A stretch of DNA of 56,967 bases, taken from NCBI GenBank assembly GCA_902761375.1, contig CACWKB010000005.1:1-56967 (forward strand), read 5' to 3'. Of the stretch, positions 25,986 to 36,141 are shown in pieces. Numbering within the stretch: the stretch's first letter is position 1; each line of letters opens with the position of its first letter. The position numbers and the translations under genes were made by a program. Origin of the DNA: an uncultured Ruminococcus sp. Lineage in GTDB: Bacteria > Bacillota > Clostridia > Oscillospirales > Acutalibacteraceae. The notes under the pieces were generated by a model. It did no database searches and was not told where the DNA came from. It worked only from the letters and a program-made list of their open reading frames with translations.

Positions 25986-28031
25986 TTGAGACTTTGGACT
26001 GTAGCTCCGCTCGACAAACGCGCGGCATCCGAAATTCAAACTAAATACAGTCTGCCCTCGATCGTTGCTATGCTCCTTCAGATAAGGGGCATCACAAGCG
26101 ACGCTGAGATACGCGATTTCCTGTACAACGAGAGCGAGCTCGATAGTCCGCTTGAGATACGCGACATGGACAAGGCGGCTCAGAGGGTCAATTCCGCCGT
26201 GGACAACGGCGAGCTGATCTGCGTTTACGGCGACTACGACGCCGACGGCGTGACCTCTACCGCGCTGCTCTACTCTTATCTCGAGGCAGTGGGCGCGAAT
26301 GTGATCTATTACATCCCGTCGCGTGAGGGCGAGGGCTACGGCATGAACAACGACGCCGTCAAAAAGCTTTCGGAGCAGGGCGTAGACCTCATCATCACCG
26401 TGGACAACGGTATCGCCGCCGTCAGCGAGATCGAGTACGCCAAGTCTCTCGGTATCGACACCGTCGTCACCGATCACCATATGCCCCAGGGAAGGCTCCC
26501 GGACGCCTGCGCCGTGGTCGATATGCACCGCGCGGACTGTCCCAGCCGCTACAAGGAGCTGTCGGGCGTCGGCGTGGCGTTTAAGCTCATCATGGCGCTC
26601 GAAGGGGAATTCTGCGACGTCGATTCGCTGCTCGACAACTACGCCGACCTGCTCAGCTTAGGCACTATCGGCGATATCGTGGAGCTTAAAAGCGAGAACC
26701 GCGTGTTCGTAAAGCGCGGCCTCAAAAGCCTCGCCCAGACCGACCGCGCCGGAGTCCTCGCGCTGAAACGCGCGGCAGGCATCTCCGACGGAGACCTCAG
26801 CACGACCAAGGTCGCATTCACCCTCGTTCCGCGCATCAACGCCGTCGGACGGCTCGGCTTCTCGGGTCATTCGGTCGAGCTTCTGCTCACCGACGACTAC
26901 GACGAGGCGGCTCGCATAGCGGGCGGCATGAGCGAGGACAACACCGAGCGCCGCCGCATCGAGGGCGAGATACTCCGCGAGATCGACAGCCGGGTCAGGC
27001 GCGATCCCTCGGTCGTCATGGACAGGGTCATCGTTCTCGACGGCGAGGGCTGGCACATCGGCGTGATCGGCATCGTCGCCTCGCGCGTGCGCGAGCTATA
27101 CGGCAAGCCGACGATCATAATCGGGCGCGACGGAGCCGAGGCAAAGGGCTCCGGACGCAGCGTCGAGGGCTTTCCGCTCAACGAGGCGGTGGACGCCTGC
27201 GCCGACCTGCTCGGTCATCACGGAGGCCACCCGATGGCGTGCGGACTTTCGATAGAGAGCGACAAAATACCGTTATTCAGGAAAAGGATAAACGAATTCG
27301 CCGCCTCGCTCGGAGAAATGCCTTTCGACAGGCTGATGATCGACTGCAAGCTCAATCCTGCCTATGCAGGCGTCGAGCTCTGCGACAGCCTTTCGGTGCT
27401 CGAGCCCTTCGGCTCGGGCAATCCGGTTCCCGTTTTCGGGTTTTACCGCATGACCATACAAAATATAATTCCGTTATCGAATAATAAACATGTCAAATTA
27501 GAGCTGAGCCGCGACCGTGCAAGGCTTGATGTGCTGTGGTTCGGGATGTCGGGCGATCTTGTCCCTTATCAGAGGGGAGAGACGGTCGACGTCGCCGCAA
27601 CGCTCGACGTGAATGTATACAACGGCGAACGCTCGCTGTCGGTGATCCTGCGCGACATCAAGGCGAGCGACGACGATACGGAAGCGCTGCTGATGAGCAG
27701 CCGCGTATTTGAGAAATTCTGCCGCGGCGAGGAGCTTTCGCGCGGACAGGTGCTCTCGATCTTCCCGAACAGGGAGGATTTCGCGGTGCTCTACAGATAT
27801 TTGAGGGCGCAGGGAGGATATCGCGCGCCGATAGACACCCTGCCGCACAGATTAGCCGGCGCGCTCAGCCTCGGAAAGATCCGCGTGATCCTCGAGGCGA
27901 TGAACGAGCTGGGGCTGATCGAGATCCGCGAGGGAATAAAGTCCTGCGACATCACGCTTCGCGCCGTCGCGGGCAAGGTGAGCCTTGAGTCGGCTCGGAT
28001 AATCATGAAGCTGAAGGAGGCGTTACGATGA
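25986..28031 (+). CDS. recJ: Single-stranded-DNA-specific exonuclease RecJ
   Basis: 5'-to-3' single-strand exonuclease of the DHH superfamily used in recombination and mismatch repair. 681 residues. VYGDYDADGVTSTALL and TVDNGIAA, DHHMP (about 164) and GHHGGHPMACGL (about 408) supply the Mn-binding residues. A C-terminal OB-fold and extension (to 681) make it longer than E. coli RecJ, as is usual in Firmicutes. Start is TTG 25986, with AGGA 11 bases away; an ATG alternative is absent nearby. Overlaps relA by 4 bases. Confidence 0.95.
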   Translation: MRLWTVAPLDKRAASEIQTKYSLPSIVAMLLQIRGITSDAEIRDFLYNESELDSPLEIRDMDKAAQRVNSAVDNGELICVYGDYDADGVTSTALLYSYLEAVGANVIYYIPSREGEGYGMNNDAVKKLSEQGVDLIITVDNGIAAVSEIEYAKSLGIDTVVTDHHMPQGRLPDACAVVDMHRADCPSRYKELSGVGVAFKLIMALEGEFCDVDSLLDNYADLLSLGTIGDIVELKSENRVFVKRGLKSLAQTDRAGVLALKRAAGISDGDLSTTKVAFTLVPRINAVGRLGFSGHSVELLLTDDYDEAARIAGGMSEDNTERRRIEGEILREIDSRVRRDPSVVMDRVIVLDGEGWHIGVIGIVASRVRELYGKPTIIIGRDGAEAKGSGRSVEGFPLNEAVDACADLLGHHGGHPMACGLSIESDKIPLFRKRINEFAASLGEMPFDRLMIDCKLNPAYAGVELCDSLSVLEPFGSGNPVPVFGFYRMTIQNIIPLSNNKHVKLELSRDRARLDVLWFGMSGDLVPYQRGETVDVAATLDVNVYNGERSLSVILRDIKASDDDTEALLMSSRVFEKFCRGEELSRGQVLSIFPNREDFAVLYRYLRAQGGYRAPIDTLPHRLAGALSLGKIRVILEAMNELGLIEIREGIKSCDITLRAVAGKVSLESARIIMKLKEALR

Positions 28032-30223
28032 GTAAGTATTCCGGTGTTGCGCATTATCAGGATTTTACGGAGCTTGAAAAGATACTTTCTTCCTCGAGCT
28101 CACAGTATAATATGGAGAAGATCCGTTCGGCGTATTATTTTGCCGAAAAGGCTCACGGCGATCAGCGCAGGGTTTCGGGTATCCCTTATATCCTTCATCC
28201 CACCTCGGTCGCGTGTATCCTGGCGGAGCTCGGCATGGACGAGGACACCATCTGCGGAGCGCTCCTGCACGACGTGGTCGAGGACACCGAGGTAGGACTT
28301 GACCAGATAGCTCACCGCTTCGGCGGCGACGTCGCCAAGCTGATTGACGGCGTGACCAAGATCTCCAAGATCCCCTTCTCCACAAAGGAGGAGCAGCAGG
28401 CGGAGAATATCCGCAAGATGCTTATCGCCATGGCGGACGATATCAGGGTCATCATCATCAAGCTCGCGGACAGACTGCACAATATGCGCACGATGGACTG
28501 TATGCCCGAGCAGAAGCGCCGCGACAAATCGGTGGAGAATATGCAGGTGTTTGCGCCGATAGCTCACCGCCTCGGTATCAAAAACATCAAGGAGGAGCTT
28601 GAGGACCGTTCGCTCCAGTATCTCGACCCCATCGGCTACAAGGAGATCGAGGACGCACTGATGCTCAAGGAGGACGAGCGCGACCGCTTTATCGAATCGA
28701 TCAAGGAGCAGATACTCGACAAGACCGACCCCGCTATCGGAAACATCTATATCAGCGGAAGGGTCAAGAGCATCAACAGCATCTACCGCAAGACCTTCAT
28801 GCGCAACCAGACGATAGACCAGATATTCGACGTTTTCGCCGTGCGCGTGATCGTCGACACCGTTCCCGACTGCTACAACGTGCTCGGCGTTGTCCACGAT
28901 ATCTTCAAGCCGATCCCGAACCGCTTCAAGGACTATATCTCGATGCCCAAGCCGAATATGTACCAGTCGCTGCACACCACCGTGCTCGACCGCAACGCGA
29001 TCCCGTTCGAGGTGCAGATACGCACCTGGGAGATGCACTACACCGCCGAATACGGAATCGCCGCGCACTGGAAATACAAGCTCGGCATGGGCGGCAACGC
29101 CAAGGGCGAGGTCTCCGTAAAGAACAACATCGAGCGCGTCAAAAAGATGATCCTCGATCAGCTCGAGGCCGAGGACGCGACCGATATCGCGCGCAATATC
29201 CGCAACGACTTCGCGGAAAACGACGTCTACGTATTCACCCCCAAGGGCGACGTAATGAACCTTCCGCGCGGCTCGACGCCGATCGACCTCGCGTATCTGA
29301 TACACACCCAGGTCGGACACCGAATGGTCGGTGCAAAGATAAACGGCAAGATCGTGCCGATAGATTACCGGCTCAAAAACGGCGATATCTGCGAGATAAT
29401 CACCCAGAAGCAGGAGCATCCCAACCGCTCGTGGCTCGATATCTGCAAGACCGCCTCGGCAAAGTCGAAGATACGCCAGTGGTTCAAGCACGAAAAGCGC
29501 GACGAGAATATCGTCGAGGGCAAGGCGGCGCTCGAGCGCGAGTTCAAGCGCAACGGCATTAACCTCACCGACGAGGAGATACCCGCTTTTCTCGACGCGA
29601 TCAACGTCAAAAAGCAGTACAACACGGTCGACGACTTCTACGCGGCGATCGGCTACGGCGGCGTTCAGCTCTGGAAGATCATGCCGCGCCTCAAGGATGA
29701 GTTCAGCAAGACCTATGCCGCTAACCTCGAGGAGATAACGATACCTCCTGCGCCGGTAAAGCGCACCAAGGCGAGCAGCGGCGTTGTCATCGAGGGCAAC
29801 GACGACGTGCTCGTAAAATTCTCCAACTGCTGCAATCCGCTTCCCGGCGACGAGATCATCGGTTATATTACACGCGGCTACGGCGTTTCGATCCACAAGA
29901 AGAGCTGCACCAACGTTCCGCGCGACGTTTCAAAGTGCGAGGAGCCTCAGCGCTGGATCAACTGCTACTGGGAAGACGAGGTCGGCGAGGCGTTCCGAAG
30001 CACTCTCCAGATCACCGCGAACGACCGCACTGGACTGCTTGCGGACGTAACGATCAAGCTCTCTCAGATGCACATCTTCATCCATACCCTCAATTCGCGC
30101 CAGCTCAAAAACGGAATGGCTCAGATCACCGTGACGATAGACGTCATGGGCAAGAACCACCTGCGCGGAGTTATCTCCAGACTGAGCGACATCAACGGCA
30201 TTGAGGAGATCAAGAGACTGTAA
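28028..30223 (+). CDS. relA: Bifunctional (p)ppGpp synthetase/hydrolase
   Basis: Long RSH enzyme that makes and degrades (p)ppGpp in amino-acid starvation. 731 residues: HD hydrolase domain (HGDQRRVSGIPYILHP, ALLHDVVEDT), synthetase domain (INSIYRKTFMRN, YQSLHTTVLD), TGS domain near 385-445 (VYVFTPKGDVMNLPRGSTP), and a C-terminal ACT domain. HD residues look intact, so hydrolysis is likely retained. recJ-relA-dtd is a common Firmicute order. ATGA overlap with recJ. Confidence 0.97.
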   Translation: MSKYSGVAHYQDFTELEKILSSSSSQYNMEKIRSAYYFAEKAHGDQRRVSGIPYILHPTSVACILAELGMDEDTICGALLHDVVEDTEVGLDQIAHRFGGDVAKLIDGVTKISKIPFSTKEEQQAENIRKMLIAMADDIRVIIIKLADRLHNMRTMDCMPEQKRRDKSVENMQVFAPIAHRLGIKNIKEELEDRSLQYLDPIGYKEIEDALMLKEDERDRFIESIKEQILDKTDPAIGNIYISGRVKSINSIYRKTFMRNQTIDQIFDVFAVRVIVDTVPDCYNVLGVVHDIFKPIPNRFKDYISMPKPNMYQSLHTTVLDRNAIPFEVQIRTWEMHYTAEYGIAAHWKYKLGMGGNAKGEVSVKNNIERVKKMILDQLEAEDATDIARNIRNDFAENDVYVFTPKGDVMNLPRGSTPIDLAYLIHTQVGHRMVGAKINGKIVPIDYRLKNGDICEIITQKQEHPNRSWLDICKTASAKSKIRQWFKHEKRDENIVEGKAALEREFKRNGINLTDEEIPAFLDAINVKKQYNTVDDFYAAIGYGGVQLWKIMPRLKDEFSKTYAANLEEITIPPAPVKRTKASSGVVIEGNDDVLVKFSNCCNPLPGDEIIGYITRGYGVSIHKKSCTNVPRDVSKCEEPQRWINCYWEDEVGEAFRSTLQITANDRTGLLADVTIKLSQMHIFIHTLNSRQLKNGMAQITVTIDVMGKNHLRGVISRLSDINGIEEIKRL

Positions 30224-30266
30224 ACTAATTGACAATTTTCAACTATTATTCAAAGGATTATAAAAA

Positions 30267-30722
30267 ATGAAGGCAATAATTCAGCGCGTTTCAGGCGCGC
30301 AGGTCGATATCGGCGGCGAGACCGTCGGAAAAATCGGACGCGGCTTTTTGATCCTGCTCGGCGTCGAGCAGAACGACGGCGAGACCGAGGCGAGAGTCCT
30401 TGCCGACAAGATCTCGGGGCTGCGCATTTTCACCGACGAAAACGACAAGATGAACCTTTCGCTGTCCGACGTCGACGGCTCGGTGCTCGTCATCTCGAAT
30501 TTCACCCTCTGCGCCGACTGCTCCCACGGCAGACGTCCGAGCTTCATCGGCGCGGCGCGCCCCGAAACCGCAGAGCCATTGTACGAATATTTCTGTGAAA
30601 GAATTAAAGCCAACGGTATCGAGAGGGTCGAGCGCGGAGTTTTCGGCGCGGATATGCAGGTCAGCCTGACAAACGACGGACCCGTTACCCTCGATATTGA
30701 TTCAAAGGATCTGAAAAGATGA
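30267..30722 (+). CDS. dtd: D-aminoacyl-tRNA deacylase
   Basis: Removes D-amino acids wrongly attached to tRNA. 151 residues with VISNFTLCADCSHGRRPSF (SQxT-type motif, here SNFT) and the trans/cis-proline GPVT motif NDGPVTLDID. The usual Gln of SQFT being Asn is a small deviation. It follows relA after 43 bp and overlaps the next gene by 4 bases. Confidence 0.95.
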   Translation: MKAIIQRVSGAQVDIGGETVGKIGRGFLILLGVEQNDGETEARVLADKISGLRIFTDENDKMNLSLSDVDGSVLVISNFTLCADCSHGRRPSFIGAARPETAEPLYEYFCERIKANGIERVERGVFGADMQVSLTNDGPVTLDIDSKDLKR

Positions 30723-31348
30723 TAAACATTAAAGTATACCCTGTCACGGAGATCGGCACCAACTGCTGCTACCTTATCGATGAGGCGACGGGAGAGAGCG
30801 CGGTGCTCGACCCGGGCGGAAAATCGGACAGACTGCTCCGGCAGATCGACAGCGACGGCGGAAAGCTCACCTATGTGCTGCTCACCCACGGTCACTACGA
30901 TCACATCTGCTTTGCCAAGGAGCTCGCCGACCTATACGGCGCTAAAATCGTCACCGGCGAGCACAACGCCCCCTTTTTGCGCGACCCGTCGCTGAACCTT
31001 ACCGCCAAGCACGGCATACCGTTCAAGCCATTCGAGGCGGATATGCTGCTGAAGGACGGCGATACCTTCAGGCTCGGCGAAACCGAGATAAAATATCTCT
31101 ACACCCCCGGCCACACAAGCGGCTGCGGAGTGTTCCTCATGGACGATATAATGCTCAGCGGCGACCTGCTGTTCCGCGATTCCTACGGCAGGACCGACCT
31201 TCCGACGGGCGACGACTATACGATAATACAGTCCATCAAGCGTATCAAGGAGCTCGACGGCGACTACACCGTCGTACCGGGTCACGGATCCGCCACCACG
31301 CTTTCATATGAGAGAGTGTGGAATCCCATCATGAGGATGTTTAAATGA
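30719..31348 (+). CDS. Metallo-beta-lactamase-fold hydrolase (glyoxalase II-like)
   Basis: Zinc hydrolase of the YcbL/GloB-like group. 209 residues with HGHYDH (57-62), further ligands in YTPGHTSG, LSGDLLF and VPGHGS. The short length lacks the C-terminal glutathione-binding domain of true glyoxalase II, so the substrate is unknown. It is coupled by 4-base overlaps to dtd and hemZ, an arrangement common in Clostridia. Confidence 0.9.
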   Translation: MINIKVYPVTEIGTNCCYLIDEATGESAVLDPGGKSDRLLRQIDSDGGKLTYVLLTHGHYDHICFAKELADLYGAKIVTGEHNAPFLRDPSLNLTAKHGIPFKPFEADMLLKDGDTFRLGETEIKYLYTPGHTSGCGVFLMDDIMLSGDLLFRDSYGRTDLPTGDDYTIIQSIKRIKELDGDYTVVPGHGSATTLSYERVWNPIMRMFK

Positions 31349-32787
31349 ACATATATATCATTGACAACTCATATCATTATGAGGTCGAAAACCTGACGCG
31401 CGCCTACTTTCCGAATGAAAAGCTGACGGTGAGCCGTGATTTTTCCTCGCCCTGCGCGCCCTATGTCCTTGTTCAAAGGGCTCCCGACCTTATCCTTGTC
31501 AATGTGTGCATAGGTGAGTTCAACGGAACGCTGATCACCGAGCTGCGCGAGGACGAGGGCGAGAATGAGCTTGAGGCGTGCCGCCTGCTTTACCGCCTGC
31601 TGCGCGAGTTCTCCGGGCTCAGCCAGCCGTGGGGACTGCTCACGGGCGTTCGCCCGATCAAGCTGCTGCGCACATTGATCGAAGAGCAGGGCAGGGAGGA
31701 GGCGCTTGCCCGTTTCAGGGAAACGTATGAGGTCAGCGGCGCAAAGACCGCGCTCGCCGACCGAACCGAGCAGGCTGAGAGCAGGATCATCGCGCTCTCG
31801 CGCCCCGAATCCTACAGCCTGTACGTCGGTATACCGTTTTGTCCGTCGCGCTGCGCCTACTGCTCGTTCGTGATGTCCTCGGTCGAGCAGACCAAGAAGC
31901 TTGTGGAGCCTTATGTTGAGCTGCTGTGCCGCGAGCTCAGGGAAACTGCGCGGATAGCCTCCTCGCTCGGACTGCGCTTAGAGAGCGTATACTTCGGAGG
32001 CGGCACGCCTACCACGCTCAGCGCCGAACAGCTCGACCGCGTGCTCGGCACCGTGAACGAGAGCTTCGATATGTCGACCTGCCGCGAGTTCACCGTCGAG
32101 GCGGGCAGACCGGACACCATAACCGCCGACAAGCTTATTTCTCTAAAAGAAAATAAAGTCGACCGCATAAGCATAAATCCCCAGACCGTCAGCGACGAGG
32201 TGCTCGAGGCGATCGGCAGGCGGCACACCTCGGAGGACTTTTTCCGGGCGTTCGCCCTCGCGCGCGAGTACGGCTTCGACAATATCAACACAGACCTGAT
32301 CGCGGGCTTGCCCAAGGACAGTCTGCAGGGCTTTATGCGGTCTTTGGACACTATGCTCGACCTCGGAGCCGAGAACATCACCGTTCACACTCTCTGCATG
32401 AAGCGCGCCTCGAACCTCACTCAGGACGGAAAGACGCTGAACAGGGAGGAGGCGCAGACCGCCGCTGATATGCTCGGTTACGCCGCAAGGACCCTGACCG
32501 AAAAGGGCTACGAGCCCTATTATCTCTACCGCCAGACCCGGATGGTCGGCAACCTCGAGAACGTCGGCTGGTCGCTTCCCGGAAAGGGCTGTCTGTACAA
32601 TGTTTTCGTGATGGACGAGACCCACACGATACTTTCCTGCGGAGCCGGAGCCGTGACCAAGCTCAGGGAATACGGCACGAATTACCTAAAGCGCGTGTTC
32701 AACTTCAAATACCCCTATGAATACATCGGAAGATTCGACGAGCTGATGGAGCGAAAAAACGAAATACTACGGTTTTATCACCAATAA
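31345..32787 (+). CDS. hemZ: Oxygen-independent coproporphyrinogen dehydrogenase-like radical SAM protein HemZ
   Basis: Radical SAM enzyme of the HemN/HemW/HemZ group. 480 residues with an N-terminal extension typical of HemZ and the cluster motif CPSRCAYC (Cys 166, 170, 173), followed by VYFGGGTPTTL. No other tetrapyrrole gene is nearby, so the substrate and whether the organism makes haem remain open; HemW-like haem chaperoning is an alternative. Confidence 0.9.
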   Translation: MNIYIIDNSYHYEVENLTRAYFPNEKLTVSRDFSSPCAPYVLVQRAPDLILVNVCIGEFNGTLITELREDEGENELEACRLLYRLLREFSGLSQPWGLLTGVRPIKLLRTLIEEQGREEALARFRETYEVSGAKTALADRTEQAESRIIALSRPESYSLYVGIPFCPSRCAYCSFVMSSVEQTKKLVEPYVELLCRELRETARIASSLGLRLESVYFGGGTPTTLSAEQLDRVLGTVNESFDMSTCREFTVEAGRPDTITADKLISLKENKVDRISINPQTVSDEVLEAIGRRHTSEDFFRAFALAREYGFDNINTDLIAGLPKDSLQGFMRSLDTMLDLGAENITVHTLCMKRASNLTQDGKTLNREEAQTAADMLGYAARTLTEKGYEPYYLYRQTRMVGNLENVGWSLPGKGCLYNVFVMDETHTILSCGAGAVTKLREYGTNYLKRVFNFKYPYEYIGRFDELMERKNEILRFYHQ

Positions 32788-32791
32788 TCAG

Positions 32792-32820
32792 TTGAATCTC
32801 CGAGCATTCCATGTTATAAT
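32792..32820 (+). promoter_or_regulatory. Promoter of the zinc-ribbon gene
   Basis: TTGAAT (32792-32797), 17-bp spacer, TATAAT (32815-32820). The leader contains the short hairpin CAGGGC-GAC-GCCCTG. Confidence 0.75.
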
Positions 32821-32910
32821 AAATGATAACGCCTCAAGGCGCCTGACCGCAAAGAATCAGGGCGACGCCCTGTCAAATGAAATATACAAAAGAAAGGCTG
32901 GTATTTTACT

Positions 32911-33381
32911 ATGGGAAAATTTGATGAATTTTTTGACGACGTAGTCGTTAACGCCAAAACCGCCGCTTCTGCGGTTTCCAAGAAGGCTTCAAATGTTTAC
33001 GACACCTCAAAGCACAGGATCTCGGCAGCCGGTATCCGCGGCGAGATCAATCAGAAGCTGCGCGAGCTGGGCAAGTACAGCTTCAAGCAGGAGGCTTACG
33101 GCACCGATATGTCGGAGGAGATCGCCCGCACTGTAGCGGAGATCAGAGAGCTCAAGGAAAACCTCGACATCATCAACGCCCACATCGATTCAGTCAAGAA
33201 CCAGAAGAAGTGCCCGAACTGCGAGGCTAAGGTGCCCAAGAACTCCGTGTTCTGCAACATCTGCGGCGCGAGGATCGACGAGGAGGTCGAGCCCACGGTC
33301 GAGGCTGAGCCCGAGGCTGAACAGGCTCCCGCCGAAAAGCCCGAGCCCGCGGTCAAAACAACCGCCGAGGACGCCGACTGA
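32911..33381 (+). CDS. Zinc-ribbon protein with helical N-terminal domain
   Basis: A 156-residue cytoplasmic protein. The first about 95 residues are helical and charged (probable coiled coil), then comes a zinc ribbon CPNCEAKVPKNSVFCNIC, followed by a Glu/Pro/Ala-rich acidic tail. No specific function is recognised; such proteins are common in Clostridia. It has its own promoter and is followed after about 85 bp by the flippase gene. Confidence 0.75.
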   Translation: MGKFDEFFDDVVVNAKTAASAVSKKASNVYDTSKHRISAAGIRGEINQKLRELGKYSFKQEAYGTDMSEEIARTVAEIRELKENLDIINAHIDSVKNQKKCPNCEAKVPKNSVFCNICGARIDEEVEPTVEAEPEAEQAPAEKPEPAVKTTAEDAD

Positions 33382-33465
33382 GCTGTGTTTGAGCCTGCGC
33401 TCGGGGCGCTGAGCCCTGAGCGCGCATGATATTTAGAAAAATAACTGGTTTTCAGGTGATTGTAT

Positions 33466-35283
33466 TTGGCAAAAAAATATAACGCGGTCGCGCGAGCCGA
33501 GCAGGACGTAGCCTCCAGCTTTGTAAAGGGCGCCGCGATACTGACCGTCAGCATGGTGATAGTAAAGGTCTTCGGACTCCTGGACAAGGTGATCCTGACC
33601 AACATCTATTCCATGTTCGGCGACGCTTCGCGCGGAATGGGGCTCTACAGCAACGCCTTCGAGATATTCGTGGTGATCTTCACCATCGCCACCGGAGGTC
33701 TGCCGATAGCCATTTCACGTCTGATCTCGCAAAACATGACCGAGCGCCGCTACAAGGACGTAAAGCTCATACACAGGATATCCGTGCCGTTTTTTGCGAT
33801 AGTGGGCATAGTGTGCCTGCTGATAATCGTCGGCGCGAGCTTTCCCTACGCCTTCATAGCGATCAAGTCGCCGTATTCGATCTACGCGATGGTCTGCCTT
33901 GCGCCGACGGTGCTGTTCGGCTGCCTGGCGTCGATCTACCGAGGCTATTTCGAGGGTCAGCGCAACATGACCCCGACTGCGATCTCCGAGATCATCGAGG
34001 CGTGCGTCAAGCTTGTGATCGGCGCGGCTCTTGCCTACGGCGTGATGAAGTTCGGAATGGATTCCTATAACTCAACGGGAAGCTTTCTGTTTTTCCGCTT
34101 CGCCAACCGCGAGGAGGCGGGCAATACCATCCTCGCCTTTTCGGTAGCGGGCGCGATCTGCGGAATCTCGCTGGGCAGCTTCGGCTCGTTTTTGTTCCTG
34201 TTTTTGAAGTATAAGCTCGGCGGCGACGGCATTCCCAAGGAATACCTCGAGGCGTCGATCGACGCTCGCGCAAAGCGCGAGACCTTTGCGACGATAGTAA
34301 AGACCGCGCTGCCCATCGTCGGCGGCACGCTCGTTATGAGCCTCGGCTCGCTCGTCGATCAGATCATCATACAAAACGTCATTTTCAACCTCGGCAAAAC
34401 CAACATGCAGACGCTTATCGACCAGTATGCGCATGTTGGGCTTGACATGGAGGTTTTCCGACCCAAGCATCCGACGCCCGAAGCGCCGTTCACCGTCCAT
34501 ACCGCCCTGTGGGGCTGCTACACCTCGTCGCTGACGCTGATGCAGCTCGTTACCGCGGTAACTCAGGTGTTCGGCTCCAGCGCGATGCCCAACGTCACCA
34601 GCTCGTGGACTAAGGGCGACAAGCGCGAGCTCAAACGCTCGATGGAGACCGTGCTCAAGCTCACTATGATGTTCACCCTGCCTATGGCGCTCGGACTCTG
34701 CGTGCTCTCGCACGAGGTGATGCAGTTCATCTATTCCGACTCCGCGATCTATAACATCGGCGGCGACGTGCTCAGGCTCATGGGCATCACCACGATCTTC
34801 ACCTCTGTAATCACCCCTGTCTGCGCGATGCTCAACGGCATCGGCAAGGTCAAGGTGCCGATGATACTCTACATCATCTGCATGGGCGTCAAGGTGGCTA
34901 CGACGTGGATGTTCGTCAGCATCCCCTCGGTCAACATCCAGGGCGCCACGGTAGGCTCAATGATCGGCTACGGTCTGATCTGCGTGATCGGCGTCTATCT
35001 GCTGATCAGGTTCTCGGGCGTAAAGCTCAATTTCTTCACTACGACGGTCAAGCCGCTTATCGGCGCGGTCGCAAGCTCAGTCACGGCGTTTTTCGTAAAT
35101 ATGCTCTGCATGGGCTGCAAGCTGCCCCAGAGACTCTCGACCGTGATCGCGATCGTTGCGGCGGCGGTAGTTTATTTGGCATTATTGCTAATATTACGCA
35201 CATTTTCAGCCCAAGAGGTAAAGATTTTACCAAAAGGTGAAAAAATCGCAAAAACACTTGAAAAACTGCATCTGATTGGGTAA
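33466..35283 (+). CDS. SpoVB/MurJ-like oligosaccharide flippase (YabM position)
   Basis: Polytopic MOP-superfamily protein, 605 residues with about 14 membrane segments, resembling SpoVB and YabM, which move lipid-linked sugars such as lipid II during spore cortex or cell-wall synthesis. I start at TTG 33466 because AGGTGA (33454-33459) is 6 bases away; TTG 33460 abuts it. A loop around residues 295-345 is unusually long and hydrophilic. The downstream mazG and S4 genes match the Bacillus yabM-yabN-yabO order. Confidence 0.88.
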   Translation: MAKKYNAVARAEQDVASSFVKGAAILTVSMVIVKVFGLLDKVILTNIYSMFGDASRGMGLYSNAFEIFVVIFTIATGGLPIAISRLISQNMTERRYKDVKLIHRISVPFFAIVGIVCLLIIVGASFPYAFIAIKSPYSIYAMVCLAPTVLFGCLASIYRGYFEGQRNMTPTAISEIIEACVKLVIGAALAYGVMKFGMDSYNSTGSFLFFRFANREEAGNTILAFSVAGAICGISLGSFGSFLFLFLKYKLGGDGIPKEYLEASIDARAKRETFATIVKTALPIVGGTLVMSLGSLVDQIIIQNVIFNLGKTNMQTLIDQYAHVGLDMEVFRPKHPTPEAPFTVHTALWGCYTSSLTLMQLVTAVTQVFGSSAMPNVTSSWTKGDKRELKRSMETVLKLTMMFTLPMALGLCVLSHEVMQFIYSDSAIYNIGGDVLRLMGITTIFTSVITPVCAMLNGIGKVKVPMILYIICMGVKVATTWMFVSIPSVNIQGATVGSMIGYGLICVIGVYLLIRFSGVKLNFFTTTVKPLIGAVASSVTAFFVNMLCMGCKLPQRLSTVIAIVAAAVVYLALLLILRTFSAQEVKILPKGEKIAKTLEKLHLIG

Positions 35284-35322
35284 AATAATATATTGTGAGC
35301 GCCAAAAATCGGAGATGAAGCT

Positions 35323-36120
35323 ATGGATTTTCAGCAAAAGGAACACTACGATTTCAACGACCTTGTCGAGATCGTGAGAGTGCTTAGAGCGCCGGGCGGC
35401 TGTCCGTGGGACCGCGCCCAGACGCACGAATCCATTCGCTCGAATTTCATCGAGGAGACCTACGAGGCTATCGAGGCGATCGACAACGGCGACAAGTCGC
35501 TGCTCAAAGAGGAGCTCGGCGACGTGCTGCTCCAGGTCGCGCTTCACACCGAGATGGAACGCGAGCAGGGCGTTTTCGATATGAACGACGTTTGCGACGA
35601 CATCTGCAAGAAGCTGATAATTCGCCACCCTCATGTGTTCGGCGACCTTTCAGCCGCGAATGTGAACGAGGCGCTCAGCAACTGGGACGCCGTCAAGATG
35701 AAGACCAAGGCTCAGACCACCTACACCGAGGCGATGCAGAGCGTATCGCGCGCGCTGCCCTCGCTGATGCGCGCCGAGAAGATCCAGCGCAAGGCGGCAA
35801 AGGTTGGCTTTGAGTGGGACGACGTCGGCGGTGCGCTCGAAAAGCTTGATGAGGAGTGCGGCGAGCTGAAGGCTGCAGCCGTGAACGGCTCCGAGAGCGA
35901 ACGGCACGAGGAGCTCGGCGACGTGCTCTTCTCGGTCGTCAACGTAGCGCGCTACCTCGGGGTCGACAGCGAACGCGCGTTGTATGATTCCTGCGACAAA
36001 TTCATTAACCGCTTCTCTATGGTGGAAAAGCTTGCGCAAGAGCGCGGCATAGACATGAAGTCTGCCTCGCTGGAAGAGCTTGACGCGCTGTGGGATGAAG
36101 TTAAAATAAAACAGAATTAA
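35323..36120 (+). CDS. mazG: Nucleoside triphosphate pyrophosphohydrolase MazG
   Basis: Hydrolyses (d)NTPs to monophosphates, cleaning the nucleotide pool. 265 residues with two MazG repeats: FIEETYEAIEAI...EELGDVLLQV near the start and EECGELKAAAVNG then EELGDVLFSVVNVAR later, each with the Mg-binding Glu/Asp set. It corresponds to the C-terminal part of Bacillus YabN but lacks that protein's N-terminal methylase domain. Confidence 0.95.
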   Translation: MDFQQKEHYDFNDLVEIVRVLRAPGGCPWDRAQTHESIRSNFIEETYEAIEAIDNGDKSLLKEELGDVLLQVALHTEMEREQGVFDMNDVCDDICKKLIIRHPHVFGDLSAANVNEALSNWDAVKMKTKAQTTYTEAMQSVSRALPSLMRAEKIQRKAAKVGFEWDDVGGALEKLDEECGELKAAAVNGSESERHEELGDVLFSVVNVARYLGVDSERALYDSCDKFINRFSMVEKLAQERGIDMKSASLEELDALWDEVKIKQN

Positions 36121-36141
36121 TTTTATGGAGGTTTTTTTAAG

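Noticed and set aside
28100-29896. Open frame of nearly 600 codons on the minus strand of relA
   Set aside because: It is antisense to a clearly functional gene, has no ribosome site and its Val/Leu/Asp/Ala-rich content is what GC-rich antisense frames give.
30229-30234. TTGACA before dtd as a promoter
   Set aside because: No acceptable -10 at 16-18 bp; dtd is better explained as part of the relA transcript.
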